The translations under genes and the position numbers were made by a program. DNA of 64,000 nt from contig NC_049910.1 of the NCBI RefSeq assembly GCF_001411555.2, positions 29,049,150-29,113,149 of the forward strand, read 5' to 3'. Positions 23,321-35,700 of the stretch are shown here, piece by piece. The stretch is from Juglans regia. Its lineage: Eukaryota; Streptophyta; Magnoliopsida; Fagales; Juglandaceae. A model generated the notes under the pieces. It had not been told where the DNA came from. It searched no databases and was given only the letters and a program-made list of their open reading frames with translations. How positions within the stretch are numbered: position 1 is the first letter of the stretch; the number at the start of each line of letters is the position of its first letter.

Positions 23321-26197
23321 TGTAACGTCCCAAACCCAGATGGTCTGGAGACTTACTACCTGTCTCTTAAGAACTTATTTTCCAACACAACTAAAATAAA
23401 ACTCAAATCTTTAATAGCAAAACTCAATAGCAAGAGTTCTAAATAACCACCTTGAAAACTCCACAAAGTCATTACTGCAGCTAAAATAAACTAAGGAGTC
23501 TGTAATCTCTCGGTAGTCATAACACCAGAAGTCCTTCTTTTACCAACATCTCCTCAGCTTAAACACAAATAGCAATCTAATCCAGGTCCTCATTTGAACT
23601 CTCCACATCATTTGAAAAATATTATAATGATAGGGGGTGAGTTATCAACAACTCAGTAAGCAGAAATCATATGCTAGCGTGCAAACATGAGCATTTACAA
23701 AGTAGAGCATGCAGAACAAAATATTTTCCAGAGTTATCATGCAGAACATAACATATTTTCAAAAGTAACAGAGCGATGATTTTAAGACAAGTAAAACCCA
23801 TAGTGCTTTGGCATAACATAAACTGAGTATCATCATCAGATCAAAACAGAGCAGAGACCATGTTTCACCCCCGTGGTAGGGTTGTGCTAACCCCAGTGGC
23901 CAAACCAGGCAGAGACAGAGGTGAAATCTTTTCTTTATTCTTCTCGGAGCCCCGAGTGTGCACACAGAAAGACCACAATAAAACCACTTTGTTTCCAAAG
24001 TGGGTGCACTCAGAGACAGAGAAGTTGGTACCAACCCAAACAGAGCAGAGCATAACAGAGCAGAGCAGAGCAAAGCAAAGACAGAGTCAAATACGAAAAC
24101 TAGTACACCATGCCAAAGGTTTTCAGATGTTATATCAAAATAATACAGAGTACCAAAACAGAATCAGACAGTTTACCCATACTGAACACAAAAGCCAGAA
24201 TATCTTTCTAAATAAATGCATAACTTTTCATATTATCAATATCGCTCCTTTTTCAGATTTCAGAAACCACATGATAGAATTTAGCTCATGTCTACACAAT
24301 GCATGTCAGAATATATTTTTCCTTTTCCACACAGATTTCATGAGTATGCAAATAAACGACCGAGGTTGGTTTTGTTTTTTCCAAGTTCTCATTTCATAAC
24401 AAAAATATGCAAAGTTTTCAGAAAAATCAACCTCACTCTCAATAATTCGTGTAAAGCCTAGCATAGGAACCCCGCTTACCTGACTCATGCAGCGCATTAT
24501 CTATTACTTGAATACAGTCTCTATCTATCTTGTCACCTGTTCATAAAAATAATATAAACTAAATATTAAAGTCCAACAACACAAAATTGGTCTTAGACAA
24601 CTTAAGACCCAATTTCTAAACCATAATTCAGCAAGTTTAATCCAACTCAAACAACCAAATAACAATCTGGACAGCCCACACTTCGACCCAAAATATTCTA
24701 TACCAATCTCAGTATTGTCCAATACAAGCATCAAAACCAATGTCAACTCCGATTATCACTAATTCACACTTATTTCAGCAGCTCATACTCCCAAGCAATC
24801 GCCAATAATTTAACCAAGACGACTCTACACACTACTCTCTCTCCGTTCACAACTCCACAACAGGAAAAAAAAATATCTCAACACTTCTAGATGTTAAAAG
24901 GCCCCAAGAAACCCTTCTAAACATTTCCAAAACATTGAACCAAGCGTCCAAAAATATATCATCACTTCTTAAAAATCACCAATATTCACTATGACCAACG
25001 TCAAACTCAAAACACCAATATTTAAACCCGAAACAGCCAACAAATTTCATAGCATAAACCAATCTCACACAAACAACTCCATCATCCAATCCAACCGATC
25101 TCCTTACTCCTCGGACTTAGTCCGGCACAACCAATAAATTCACAGTAAATATGAATTAGCGCAGAAATACATTTAAATATCAAAAGTTCTTTGGGAAAAT
25201 ACTTACAATGCTATAATATAATTTTTGAAAGGTCATGGAGGTGCTAGAAGCGGCAACGCAGCAACAAAACAGTGCCAAAAGCACTGTGGCCGTGGGTCTC
25301 AAAAATCCACTTTTGAATGGGTGTAAACGAAGACCCAAGATTGCTAGGGTAGGGTTTAGGGATGTCGGTGAAGCTAGTGGTGGTGGTGGTTGGCCGTGGG
25401 TGGCGGCGCAGAGGGCGGTCGAAGTCTAAAATACCCAAAATGGAAATATTGATGGTGTGGCTTCATCGGTGATAGATCGGAGGTGGGGTTGGGTCCATTG
25501 AGTTGCTAGGAGGTCAATGATGATGTGGTGAAGAGATGGTGGCCGGAGGTGGCGCGACGGCGGAGCAAGGAATGCCGCGGCTTCGTGTGGTGCATGGAGG
25601 CTAACGGCGGCGCGGCTGGGGCTGGAAACCGGAGGGGGAGGTCGCCGGTGGGTGGTGGTGCTGGGAAGCCGGGCGGTGTCGACCACCGCAGGTGCACGGC
25701 GACGCTGGGGTGAGAAGGAGGATCGGACGGAGAGAGAGAGAGAGAGGGGGGTTGCGGCGCGCGGGGAAAGACCAGGAGAAGAAGGAAAAAAAAACAAAGA
25801 AAGAAAAGAAAAGAAGAAAAGAGAAAGGAAGGAAAAAGAAAGAAGAAAGAGAAAATGTAGGAAAAGAAATGAGGTTCAATCCTCATATCTTGGGTCACAA
25901 AAATGATCAAAGGGAGACGATTTTAAAACAGCAAATGAAATAAAATAATTCAAACGCAGTGATTAAAATGAAAATAAATAATTAAATCCAACAAGAAGTT
26001 AATTTAATAAGAAAAGAAAATTAAATACATAACAATAATTAATATTAAGGAACATGTCAAATTTAATTTTCACAAATTAAAAATCATAAAAATAAACCCA
26101 CTAAAATTTGAAAATTTAAAACAAGATAATCTAATTTTTAAATTAATAACAAATAATCATTCAATTAAAAAATACACTAAAAATACGAGGTGTTACA
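23321..26197 (-). mobile_element. Solo LTR with TTTCA target duplication, inside the CNGC pseudogene
   Basis: The 2877-bp sequence starts TGTAACGTCCC and ends CGAGGTGTTACA. TTTCA occurs at 23316-23320 and 26198-26202. The order of motifs matches the solo LTR at 12136: the GAGTTATCAACAACTC hairpin at 23639, CCCCCGTGGTAGGGTT near 23870, the 'gagccccgagtgtgcacaca' block near 23946, and a GC-rich zone with a GA run near 25725-25745. It contains no coding domain. It separates the S4-S5 exon of the channel from its C-linker exon. Confidence 0.9.
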
Positions 26198-27517
26198 TTT
26201 CATCTCCATGTGGGCAATGGTTCCCCAGACCGATTGTCTACAGCATTTTTGATATTATATGTGTCAGCATTAATGGGAAGCTGAAGAATATAAAAATAAA
26301 AAATAAAATAAAAAGTTGAGTAAAATAGCAAAAAAAGAAATTAAAAACTTGAAATTGGATTTGACAAAGTAAATTGATCTTGTTACGTTACAGACGTATA
26401 TGCAGTTGGAGACATCTAAGCAATTAGAGACGTATATGGAGAAGGAAGATTTGGCAAAGATGAGCGGAAAAGAAAGTAGCATATAGTTGTGGATGGAACG
26501 AAACAATCTCCCTGAAAATCAAATTAAGAAAGGTGCTGATGTCTGATATGCAAGGAAAATTGCGAAAAAAGAAAGACATTGATACAGAGAATCTGTTCCC
26601 TCATCTTCCCATATTACTTAGGATGGAAATAAAGCGTACTCTCTGCTTCCCCATACTAGAAAAAGTGAGTACTCTTTCCTAATTACTTCTTATATATCTT
26701 TAGATAATATTAGAATAAAAGGCGCACTGCATGCTTGCAAATTTTAAAAATATAATACTACAGGAAAAACGAGTATTTGTGACGAATTATTTACAATAAA
26801 AATGATTATGTGTGATGAAAACAGATTCATTTTAATGAGAACTAGTTATTTTTATAAGAAATAAATGGTCACAAATAAATAATTTTCTTGTAGTATATAA
26901 AGCAAAATGCGTTTAATTGGATAACTAACATATGATGTAATATATTTTAAGTAATTTTATAAGTCGATCATTAAAATTAAAATGGTAACTAACTTCAACT
27001 GACACAACTAATGAATAAAAAATAAAAAATATCATAATGTATTTAATTAATTGTTAATTAATGTTTGCAAGCTTGGTGCCAATGATAAATAAAGATAAAG
27101 CACTATTAGAGTGGATCTGCTTGTATCTGAAGCCAGTGTACTACAATGAGCATAGCTACATTTTTCGAGAGGGAGGACCAATTGATGTGATGCTATTCAT
27201 CACACAAGGCATTATGTTGAAATTCCCAACCAGTAAAAGTGGGGAAACCATGATATGCATCGAGTGTATTGAATAGGGTAATTTCTATGGAGTGCAACTT
27301 CTCCAATGGGGTCTCGATCACTCCACCTCACCACTCAGCCTATCCAAGCTCCCAATCTCTAACCAAACTCTCAAGACTCATACAAAAGTTGAAGCCTTTG
27401 GTCTAGTGGCCAACGACTTGAAGACTCTACTTTCCAAGCGGAAGACCAAACCGCCTTCTAGTATCACAGAAGCAGCTTTGACTATACAAGCAAAGCAGCT
27501 TGGAGCGCTTTTCTGAA

Positions 27518-28240
27518 AAAACAAAAAGAAAAAAAATAAGCCAAGTCGGTGTTTCAAGACTGCTTCAATTGTATGACGTTTCGGAGGTCTTCGTCTTAAG
27601 ATGCGTTTGAAAATTATATGTATACACCGGCCTCTGGAATTGCTGTGATGGAGTTTCCGTCTGTTTGGATTCTGAATGCATGGTATGCATGCGTAGAATT
27701 AGGAATAACGAACTTGTTCTCAAGCTTCTTATTATAATAAGGTATTCCTCTGTCAAAAATGAATATTTTTCAATAAAATTAGAATCCACTTCTCCTTTTT
27801 TTTTTTTTAAATAAATAAATGAAGAACTTGTTTGTGTATAAAACTGTTTGACACCACAAATCATTTGCTGATCATTGTATGTTTTAGTTTTCCCGTCATT
27901 AAATAATCTTGTATTTCGTCCTCCAAAACTTTTCAGAACTCATGATGCATGCTCACTTTCCAGAGAATAAAACAAGTTATGGAATTACTCTTCATGATTT
28001 TGATGACCTCGATCGAGTTTCCTCGACGGTATTGGTGGTACTGGAGTAATTAAAGCCACTGATATTTCATCCATGATCTTTTTCATACTTCCACATATTA
28101 TGGGTAACGTAGGAGATATCTCTATTTTCCCTTGGGGGAATCCTTAGAATTACCACTTCTTAGCTTTCAATTTGCCTCTGACCATCAAATGAAATGTAAA
28201 TAATCCGTCCTCTCTTTGAAACAAGTGGCGCTTCTGGTTT
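27518..28240. other. Intergenic, no gene recognised
   Basis: Sequence downstream of the CNGC pseudogene with no supported coding frame. A short poly(T) run lies at 27798-27809. Confidence 0.4.
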
Positions 28241-28970
28241 TGTCACAATCAATTTGAAAGCTCACCCAAGAAAATCAAAATCAAGCCAATGGAAAATTTA
28301 GCCCATTTGAGGAACTCGTTTTAAGAACCTAGATTATATGAAAATCTAGACCCGTTGAAGAACCTGTCTTAAGAACCTAAATTATAAGGAAGAACACCAT
28401 AAAGGTTATGATTTGCCTCTGATAAATTCAAAAGTTTATTCAAGAACAATAAGAGATAAACTCAACTCACAATGAATAAATTTATCAAATTTCATAAAAT
28501 TGATGAATAGTGCATGCCACGGCTACAGTAACTTATATATCCATTCCCCTAAACAAAATAAACCCTAGGCCAAAATAAGGACCCCTTGTTCCCAAAATAC
28601 CCTTAGGCGAAATCCAAGGCCTTCCCAAAAGAAACCCTAGCTGAAAATTAAAATAATCCCTAAACTACCCTAAAAAACTTCTATTGAAACCCTAGTTCAT
28701 AAAACATAAAACATATGACATATGTAGGACAAATATCTTCAAACTCAATTATTCTAAACTAATAAAATAAATCATTTAAATAATTTAAACAAATTGAAAG
28801 CCTTCAATAACAATAGGCCCAAACAATAACTCTAAGTCATATTTTCCACAGCTTGTATCAAGTGGATCAAAACTGGTTCTTCTTATTTAAAGCCCATATT
28901 GTGTGTTGGGCTCCTGCTAGCTTCATCCCAAGTAGATTACACCAATCCTTGCATTGTTTCTTTGATCATC
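28241..28970 (-). mobile_element. Probable 3' untranslated region and LTR remnant of gypsy element B
   Basis: This lies directly downstream (minus strand) of the element B polyprotein stop. It is non-coding and AT-rich, apart from a short continuation with stops after the pol frame near 28900-28970. The LTR borders could not be identified. Confidence 0.4.
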
Positions 28971-29694
28971 TTAGCTCTTGATCTTGTAATTAGCCCATCT
29001 AAAACTTGCAAAAGAATCTTTAAGACTAGGTCCATGTTGGTGCCCATCATTCCCCCGCACCTCAAAAGGATTCAACCTCGAATCTTTACCTACATCAAAA
29101 GGAGAAATATCAGAAACATTGAAAGTAGCAGACACATTGTACTCATTTGGAAGATCCACTTTATATGCATTGTCATTAATTTTCTCAAGAATTTGGAACG
29201 GTCTATTACCTCGAGGATGCAACTTAGTCCGTCTATGGGTTAAGAATCTTTCTTTGCGCATGTGAACCAAAACCCAATCTCCTGGTTCAAAGATGACACG
29301 CATTCGCCCTGTATTGGCTTGAAAAGCAAATCTCTCATTCTTTTGGGAAATTTGAAGCCGTACCCTCTCATGAAGTGATTTCACTAACTCCGCCTTCTTT
29401 TGTCCATCCAAGCTACTCTTTTCATCAACAGGTAAATGTATCAAATCTAAAGGAGTAAGTGGATTAAAACTATAAACAATTTCAAAAGGAGGATATGAAG
29501 TTTTTGTATGCATGGTCCTATTATATGCGAACTTTATAAATGGCAAATAATCCTCCCAAGTTTTTAAATTCTTATGAACAACAATGTGTAAAAGCTAAAT
29601 TAAAGTCATATTAACTACTTCAGTCTGACCACCAGTCTATAGATGACAAGTAGTGGAAAATAAGAGTTTAGTACCCAATTTCCCCCACAACACC
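28971..29694 (-). pseudogene. Gypsy element B, integrase 3' part (fragment 3 of 3)
   Basis: The minus-strand frame 29546-28971 carries the C-terminal part of a Ty3/gypsy integrase: FAYNRTMHTKTSYPPFEIVY, then NPLTPLDLIHLP, then FEPGDWVLVHMRKERF, then ATFNVSDISPFDVG. The upstream part (29694-29547) still reads LWGKLGTKLLFSTTCHL and TGGQTEVVN, the region of the catalytic glutamate, but with stops. It is cut at 29694 by element A: the ACACC before 29695 is the target duplication, and the sequence continues at 42885. Confidence 0.9.
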
Positions 29695-32546
29695 TGTAAC
29701 GCCCCGTCTTCGAGGGTCCGGAGAGTTAACTCATAAAACCTGATAATCAACTCTAATAAGGCTAGAGTACTTCCAAATTCAAGAATATATCCATTTTCCC
29801 AAACCTCAAATCGAACGTAAATACTTCAATTAAATAAATCAAATAAACTCATTTATCCAATATTCAATCCAACAACCCAAATAACATCAATTATTCTTCA
29901 TGTCTCAAATAACAATTAGAAATAAAATAATATTAACATAAGTCTCCATAAACCGTCTAAATCCATTGAAGCAAATTTTAAAAAAATAATTAACCTCCAA
30001 CACCAACACTAATATCATGAGATACCCAACCACAAATCACTGCTAATCTTCTCCAAAGACTCTAATACTGATCCTCAGCTGAACCATCGATGTCATCTGA
30101 AATATTTTGAAGATTAACGAGGTGAGTTATCAACAACTCAGCAAGCAGAGAGCATATACTAGCATGTAAACATGAGCATTTATAACATTTGATAAGCAGA
30201 AAAAAACATTTACTTCCAGAATACAGAAACGAAACTTTATACAAAAGCATTAGAGCGAAGTTTTCAGAAAAATAAACTTATTCCAAAAAGAAAATCCGTT
30301 GGAATTTCTAAACTGAAACATTATAATCTTATCATCGTTTAATATCATATCGGGACAATATCATGTTTAACCCCCGTGGTAGGGTTATAAACCACCATTA
30401 TACCCGTGGCTGGGCCATATTCCATGTTTCACCCCCGTGTTAGGGTTATAAACCACCATTATACCCGTGGCTGGGCCGTATACCATGTTTAACCCCCGTG
30501 GTAGGGTTATCAACCACCATTATACCCGTGGCTGGGCCATATTCCATGTTTCACCCCCGTGGTAGGGTTATAAACCTCCATTATACCCGTGGCTGGACCA
30601 TTTTCCATGTTTTACCCTCGTGGTAGGGTTATAAACCACCATTATACCCGTGGCTGGGCCGTATACCATGTTTCACCCCCGTAGTAGGGTTATAAACCAC
30701 CATTATACCTGTGGCTGGGCCTTAACAGAAACATAATGGATTTCATCGAGAATCCGATTACAATCATATACAGAATCAGAACTTCATGCCAAGGTTTTCA
30801 GATGACACATCATATCAAAACAAACATTGAAAAGCTTCATATCATTTCACATGTTCGAGATAAACATAAACAAAATATTCTCATTTGTTCATAACAAAAT
30901 TTTTAGAATTCCTTGTTCGCTCTTTTACATAGTTCAAAAACAAAGTGCACAAAACCAGCTCATGTCTACACCAGTCATGACAGAAAACACTTTCTCTTAT
31001 ATTGAATTTATGCATATGCAGAATAAACATTTTGAGGTTGTTTTCAGATCATTTCTTTCAAAAAGAAAATAAACACATTTATTCTCAAAGTTAGCCTCAT
31101 TTTTTTCTTTTATGCAAAACTAGTATATGAACCCCGATTACCTGACTTCTTCGTATTATCAACACCTTGAGCCGGAACTCTAATAGTAACACCACCTAAA
31201 CAAAAAGAACATATATCCAACATTTAATAACCAATCTAGTAGACTGCTATTTATTGAGTAATAAATCAAAAAAGTCCCTTCATAGCTCCATAACTATCTA
31301 ACAATTAAACCCGAACAACTCTCTCTTCAAATCATTCGCATTTAAAACCCAAAACAGCCACCTTCTATAACACCAAAACAATCATAATTATTTCCAAAAC
31401 CAACAATTGCAACTTCAATAATTAAAAACATAACCCAACCCAAACTTCACTTCCAACCTTCGAATAAAACAATTTCAGTGTCCGCATCAATATTTTATTC
31501 ATTCAGCACATTAAGACTTGCATGAGAGTTCAATACAACTAGTTCCAACACCCATCATTTACACCAAGAAGTCTCAATAATAATTCAAAAACAGTCTCAC
31601 AAATCATCCAAAATCATATATCTCAACATCAAGAATTCCATCACACTCAACCACCATCAAGTCAGTAACTCTATTATATTTCACAGTCTAACCTATCATT
31701 TAAAAACCACCAACAGCTACGAGGAACTTACCCCAACAGAAAATACAAACTTCAACCACTTCGAATGGCCACTGCAATTCACGTCCCAAAACTTCAACCA
31801 CTTCGAATGGTCACTGCAATTCACGCCCAAAATTATTCACAGCAATCTCTAGTGAACATAAAACCAGAAAAAAGAAAGAAAAGAAAAAGAAAGAAGAATA
31901 TACATAAAAAGAAAGAGAGGGAAAGTCGGATTGAAGGAAGAATTAAGAGGATTAACAGCAAGTATAGAATTAAGAGTGACAAACGGTTCAGTGGGTGGAG
32001 CGAGAGTTACCGAAAATTAAATTCAAGAACTCAAAGAGGGAAAACCCAACCACGGCACTCAGATTTCGGTACCCACAAATATGCTGCAAAGTGACAAAAC
32101 CTAAAGAAAATAATTCACGAATTGCTAGTGAAACAGAAAGAAAGAACAAAAAAAAAAAATGCAGAGAATGAGAGAGGACGATGGCTCACCTTCGAAGAAC
32201 CAGAAAACTCGAGACCCACGCAAACGGATATGTTGGCTAAGGATGAAATACCAGTCCGCGCAAGATAGAGAGTTTGAGTGGTTCGGAAATGTGGTGAGGA
32301 AGGCTCATCATGTGCGGAACCGAAGGTAGAGATCGTGGAGCATGGGAAGCAGTTGCACGAGAGAGGAGGGAATTGCGGAAATGCTGTCCGAAGTGCAGAA
32401 TGAAGGAACGCAGTGGAGGACGAAGAAAAACAGTGCACGGCATGAAGGGAATTAAATCCCTCCCCAAAATGACGTCGTTCGACTAACACATGTTGCTCGC
32501 GGGCTGGGTTTCTCCAACGGGCTGGGCTTAAAGCCCGGTTGTTACA
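29695..32546 (-). repeat. 3' LTR of element A
   Basis: On the plus strand it starts TGTAACGCCCCG and ends GGTTGTTACA. It holds six 61-bp units (30362-30725), the GAGTTATCAACAACTC hairpin at 30124 and a lysine/arginine-rich spurious frame (31765-32094). Apart from three tandem units and scattered substitutions it matches 40215-42884. Confidence 0.95.
30362..30725. repeat. 61-bp tandem repeat, six units (3' LTR)
   Basis: Each unit begins CATGTTTMACCCCCGTGG and contains 'ccaccattatacccgtggct'. Units differ mainly at the seventh to eighth base (AA or CA) and at the end (CCATATTC or CCGTATAC), in a pattern suggesting partial dimer amplification. Confidence 0.95.
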
Positions 32547-32559
32547 TTCTTCCCCCCTT
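32547..32559 (-). other. Polypurine tract of element A
   Basis: The minus strand reads AAGGGGGGAAGAA immediately before the TGTAACA start of the 3' LTR. This is the usual plus-strand primer of LTR retrotransposons. Confidence 0.9.
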
Positions 32560-32775
32560 ATAAAAATTCCGTCCCCGGAATTTGTCACAAGCTATTAGGA
32601 TCGTAGTCGAACAACTGTGGGTACTTGACTTGCATTTCCTCTTCTAATTCCCAAGAGGCTTCATTGATAGCATGATTATTCCATACCACCTTAACCAATG
32701 GAATAGTCCGATTACGTAACACTTGTTCTTTTCTCTCTACAATCCGCACCGGCTCTCTGTATAAGTCAGATCTTC

Positions 32776-35700
32776 CTAAAAATGAAGAGGCTCGTAATCA
32801 ATAACGTGGGTGGGGTCAGGTACATACTTCCTCAGCATAGATACGTGAAATACATTGTGTACACCTGAGAGTGCGGGTGGTAGGGCTACTCTGTAAGCCA
32901 CTGGTCCAATCGGATCAAGAATCTCAAATGGTCCGATATACCTAGGGCTCAACTTACCCTTCTTTCCAAACCTCATAACCCCTCTCATGGGTGCAATCCT
33001 CAAGAATACCTTGTCCCCAACCTCAAATTCTAATTGGCAACGACGATTATCTGCATAGCTTTTCTGTCGACTCTGAGCTACTCTCATTCTAGCTCGAATG
33101 GTCTCAATCTTCTCTGTTGTCTTCTGAATGATTTCTGGACCCAAAAGTTGTCTTTCTCCCACCTCGTCCCAATATAAAGGAGATCTACACTTCCTACCGT
33201 AAAGTGCTTCATAAGGTGCCATCTCAATACTAGCCTGGTAACTGTTATTATAAGCGAACTCGACCAAAGGCAAGTATCGAATCCAAGATGCCTTAAAATC
33301 CAGCATACAAGCTCTCAACATGTCTTCCAAAATTTGAATGGTCTTTTCCGACTGACCATCTGTCTGTGGGTGAAAAGCCGTGCTGAAATTTAATTTTGTG
33401 CCCATGGCCTCTTGTAAGCTTCGCCAAAATTTCGAAGTGAAACGCGGATCTCTATCCGACACAATGGATACAGGTACCCCATGCAACCTCACTATTTCCT
33501 GTATATAAAGCTCGGCTAGTTTCTCCAACTTATAAGAAACTTTGATAGGTACAAAATGAGCTGTCTTCATCAAACGGTCTACTATCACCCAAATTGCATC
33601 TTGTCCGGTCGGTGCCCGTGGAAGGCCTGTAATAAAGTCCATAGAAATATGCTCCCATTTCCATTCTGGAATCTGAAGTGATTGCAATAACCCTGCTGGT
33701 CGTTGGTGTTCTACTTTCACCTGTTGGCATGTTAAGCACTGTGCCACAAATTGAGCAATCTCTCTCTTCATGCCTTCCCACCAAAAAGACTCTTTCAAAT
33801 CTCGATACATTTTCGTACTACCTGGGTGAACTGTGTAAGGGGAGCGGTGCGCTTCTTCAAGGATAAGTCTTTTTATTACAACACTGTCCGGCACACAACA
33901 TCTGTTTCCAAACCTTAATACTCCATTTTCAGAAACATTAAACTCAGGTTTATCCCCTTTTTCTACTTCTTCAATTAATCTCGCCAACTTAGAATCTTCT
34001 TTTTGGGCGAGCTTGATTCTGTCTATCAAAGCTGGTTGAACTATTAAACTGGCTATTAATGCCTGCTGGTCACCCACAACTACTTCAATAGTGGCTCTTT
34101 CCAAGTCCATTAATAAGTGGGGCTGAGTGGTAAGAGTTGTAATTACTGGTCCCATTGGCTTCCTGCTAAGTGCATTAGCTACAACATTAGCTTTGCCTAG
34201 ATGGTAGTTAATGTTGCAGTCATAGTCCTTAACTAGTTCGAGCCATCTCCTCTGTCTCATATTCAGTTCTTTTTGAGTGAAGAAGTATTTCAAACTCTTG
34301 TGATCCGTGTAGATTTCGCACCTTTCACCATATAAATAATGCCTCTAGATTTTAAGTGCAAAGACAACGGCGGCCAACTCCAAATCATGCATTGGGTAAT
34401 TTTGTTCATATGTCTTTAGTTGCCGAGAAGCGTATGCTATTACTTTCCCATGCTGCATCAATACACATCCCAAACCCAAACGCGAAGCATCACTGTAAAC
34501 CACAAATCCTCCTCTTTCGCTAGGGACTGATAGAACTGGAGCTATCACCAATCTCTTCTTCAATTCCTGGAAGCTTTCCTCACATTTTTCAGTCCAAACA
34601 TACTTGTTGTTCTTCCTAGTGAGGGCGGTAAGGGGAACCGCTATTTTTGAGAAATTGTCTATAAATCGACGGTAATAACCAGCCAAACCCAAGAAACTCC
34701 TAACTTCATGCACATTGGTTGGTTGAGTCCAGTTAACTATTGCTTCAATCTTCCCGGGGTCTACAGAAATGCCATCCCTTGAGACCACATGTCCCAAAAA
34801 TGCAATAGGCTCAAGCCAAAATTCACACTTCTTCAACTTGGCAAATAATTTTTTATCCCTGATTGTCCCTAGTACTTGTCTCAGATGGTCTTCATGTTCG
34901 GCTTTGCTCTTGGAGTAGATTAATATATCATCAATAAACACCACTACAAATTTATCCAGAAACTCATGAAATACTCGATTCATAAAGTCCATAAATACTG
35001 CTGGGGCGTTGGTTAAACTAAAAGGCATGACTAAAAATTCATAGTGGCCATACCTGGTCCTGAAAGCTGTCTTAGGCACATCCTCCGCCTTGATTTTTAA
35101 TTGATGATAACCCGATCTGAGATCAATTTTAGAAAACACTTGCGCACCTTGCAACTGATCAAATAAATCATCGATGCGGGGCAACGGATATTTGTTCTTT
35201 ATGGTCACTCGATTCAGTTCCCTGTAGTCCATACACATCCTCATTGTCCCATCCTTCTTCTTCACAAACAAGACTGGAGCTCCCCAAGGTGACACACTAG
35301 GTCTAATGAAACCTTTGTCTAACAAGTCTTGTAACTGTTCTTTGAGCTCAGCTAACTCTGATGGCGCCATTCGATAAGGGGCTTTGGAAAGAGGCGCCAT
35401 GCCTGGAGCTAATTCAATAGCAAACTCTACCTCCCGCTCAGGCGGTAATCCAGACAAATCTTCAGGAAAAACTTCTGGATATTCCCTCACAATTGGAATC
35501 TCTTCTAGTTTCAATTCTTCCTTTGGTTCATCCACCACAAAAGCTAAATACCCTTGACACTCGTCACGTATTAACTTATCAACCTGAAAAGCAGAAATAA
35601 CTGATGGAGGGATACGCACCCTGGAACCCATAAATCGAAGTTCCTCTTCTTCCGGAAACTTGAACACCACTTCCCTTTTAAAACAATCAATACTAGCATA

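Larger units (their letters stand above)
20643..27517 (+). pseudogene. CNGC: Cyclic-nucleotide-gated ion channel (CNGC) pseudogene
   Basis: Plant CNGCs are plasma-membrane cation channels with six transmembrane helices, a C-linker and a cyclic-nucleotide-binding domain. Segments in order: a possible first exon at about 20651-20672 (MGFCKRISRA, then GTTAGT); 21411-21838, covering S1-S3 (NLHPEGRFLEIWNVIFV, then LFFYIPVVNEEKKC, then AWLIAKRYFRGFLVLDILAI); 21982-22199, covering S4-S5 (LNAIVLFQYVPSISRIYLAW, then FNLFLYIPASHV before GTACGT); 26392-26663, part of the C-linker (DTENLFPHLP, MEIKRTLCF, then a GTGAGT donor); and 27070-27517, the binding domain (LVPMINKDKALLEWICLYLK, then YIFREGGPIDVMLFITQG). 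Defects are a one-base T insertion near 21562-21565, a stop at 21732-21734, a stop near 27274-27276, additional breaks near 26480-26560, and no recognisable S6/pore exon. The space where that exon should lie holds a retrocopy and a 2.9-kb solo LTR. Homology to the family is secure; subgroup is not. Confidence 0.85.

Noticed and set aside
30362..30725. Possible CRISPR-like or satellite array
   Set aside because: The repeats are contiguous 61-bp tandem units with no unique spacers, in a plant LTR. They are simple VNTR units.
31765..32094. Lys/Arg-rich 109-residue frame, repeated at 42103-42432
   Set aside because: Both copies are at identical positions in the two LTRs of element A. There is no domain, and the composition reflects an AAGAAA-rich tract.
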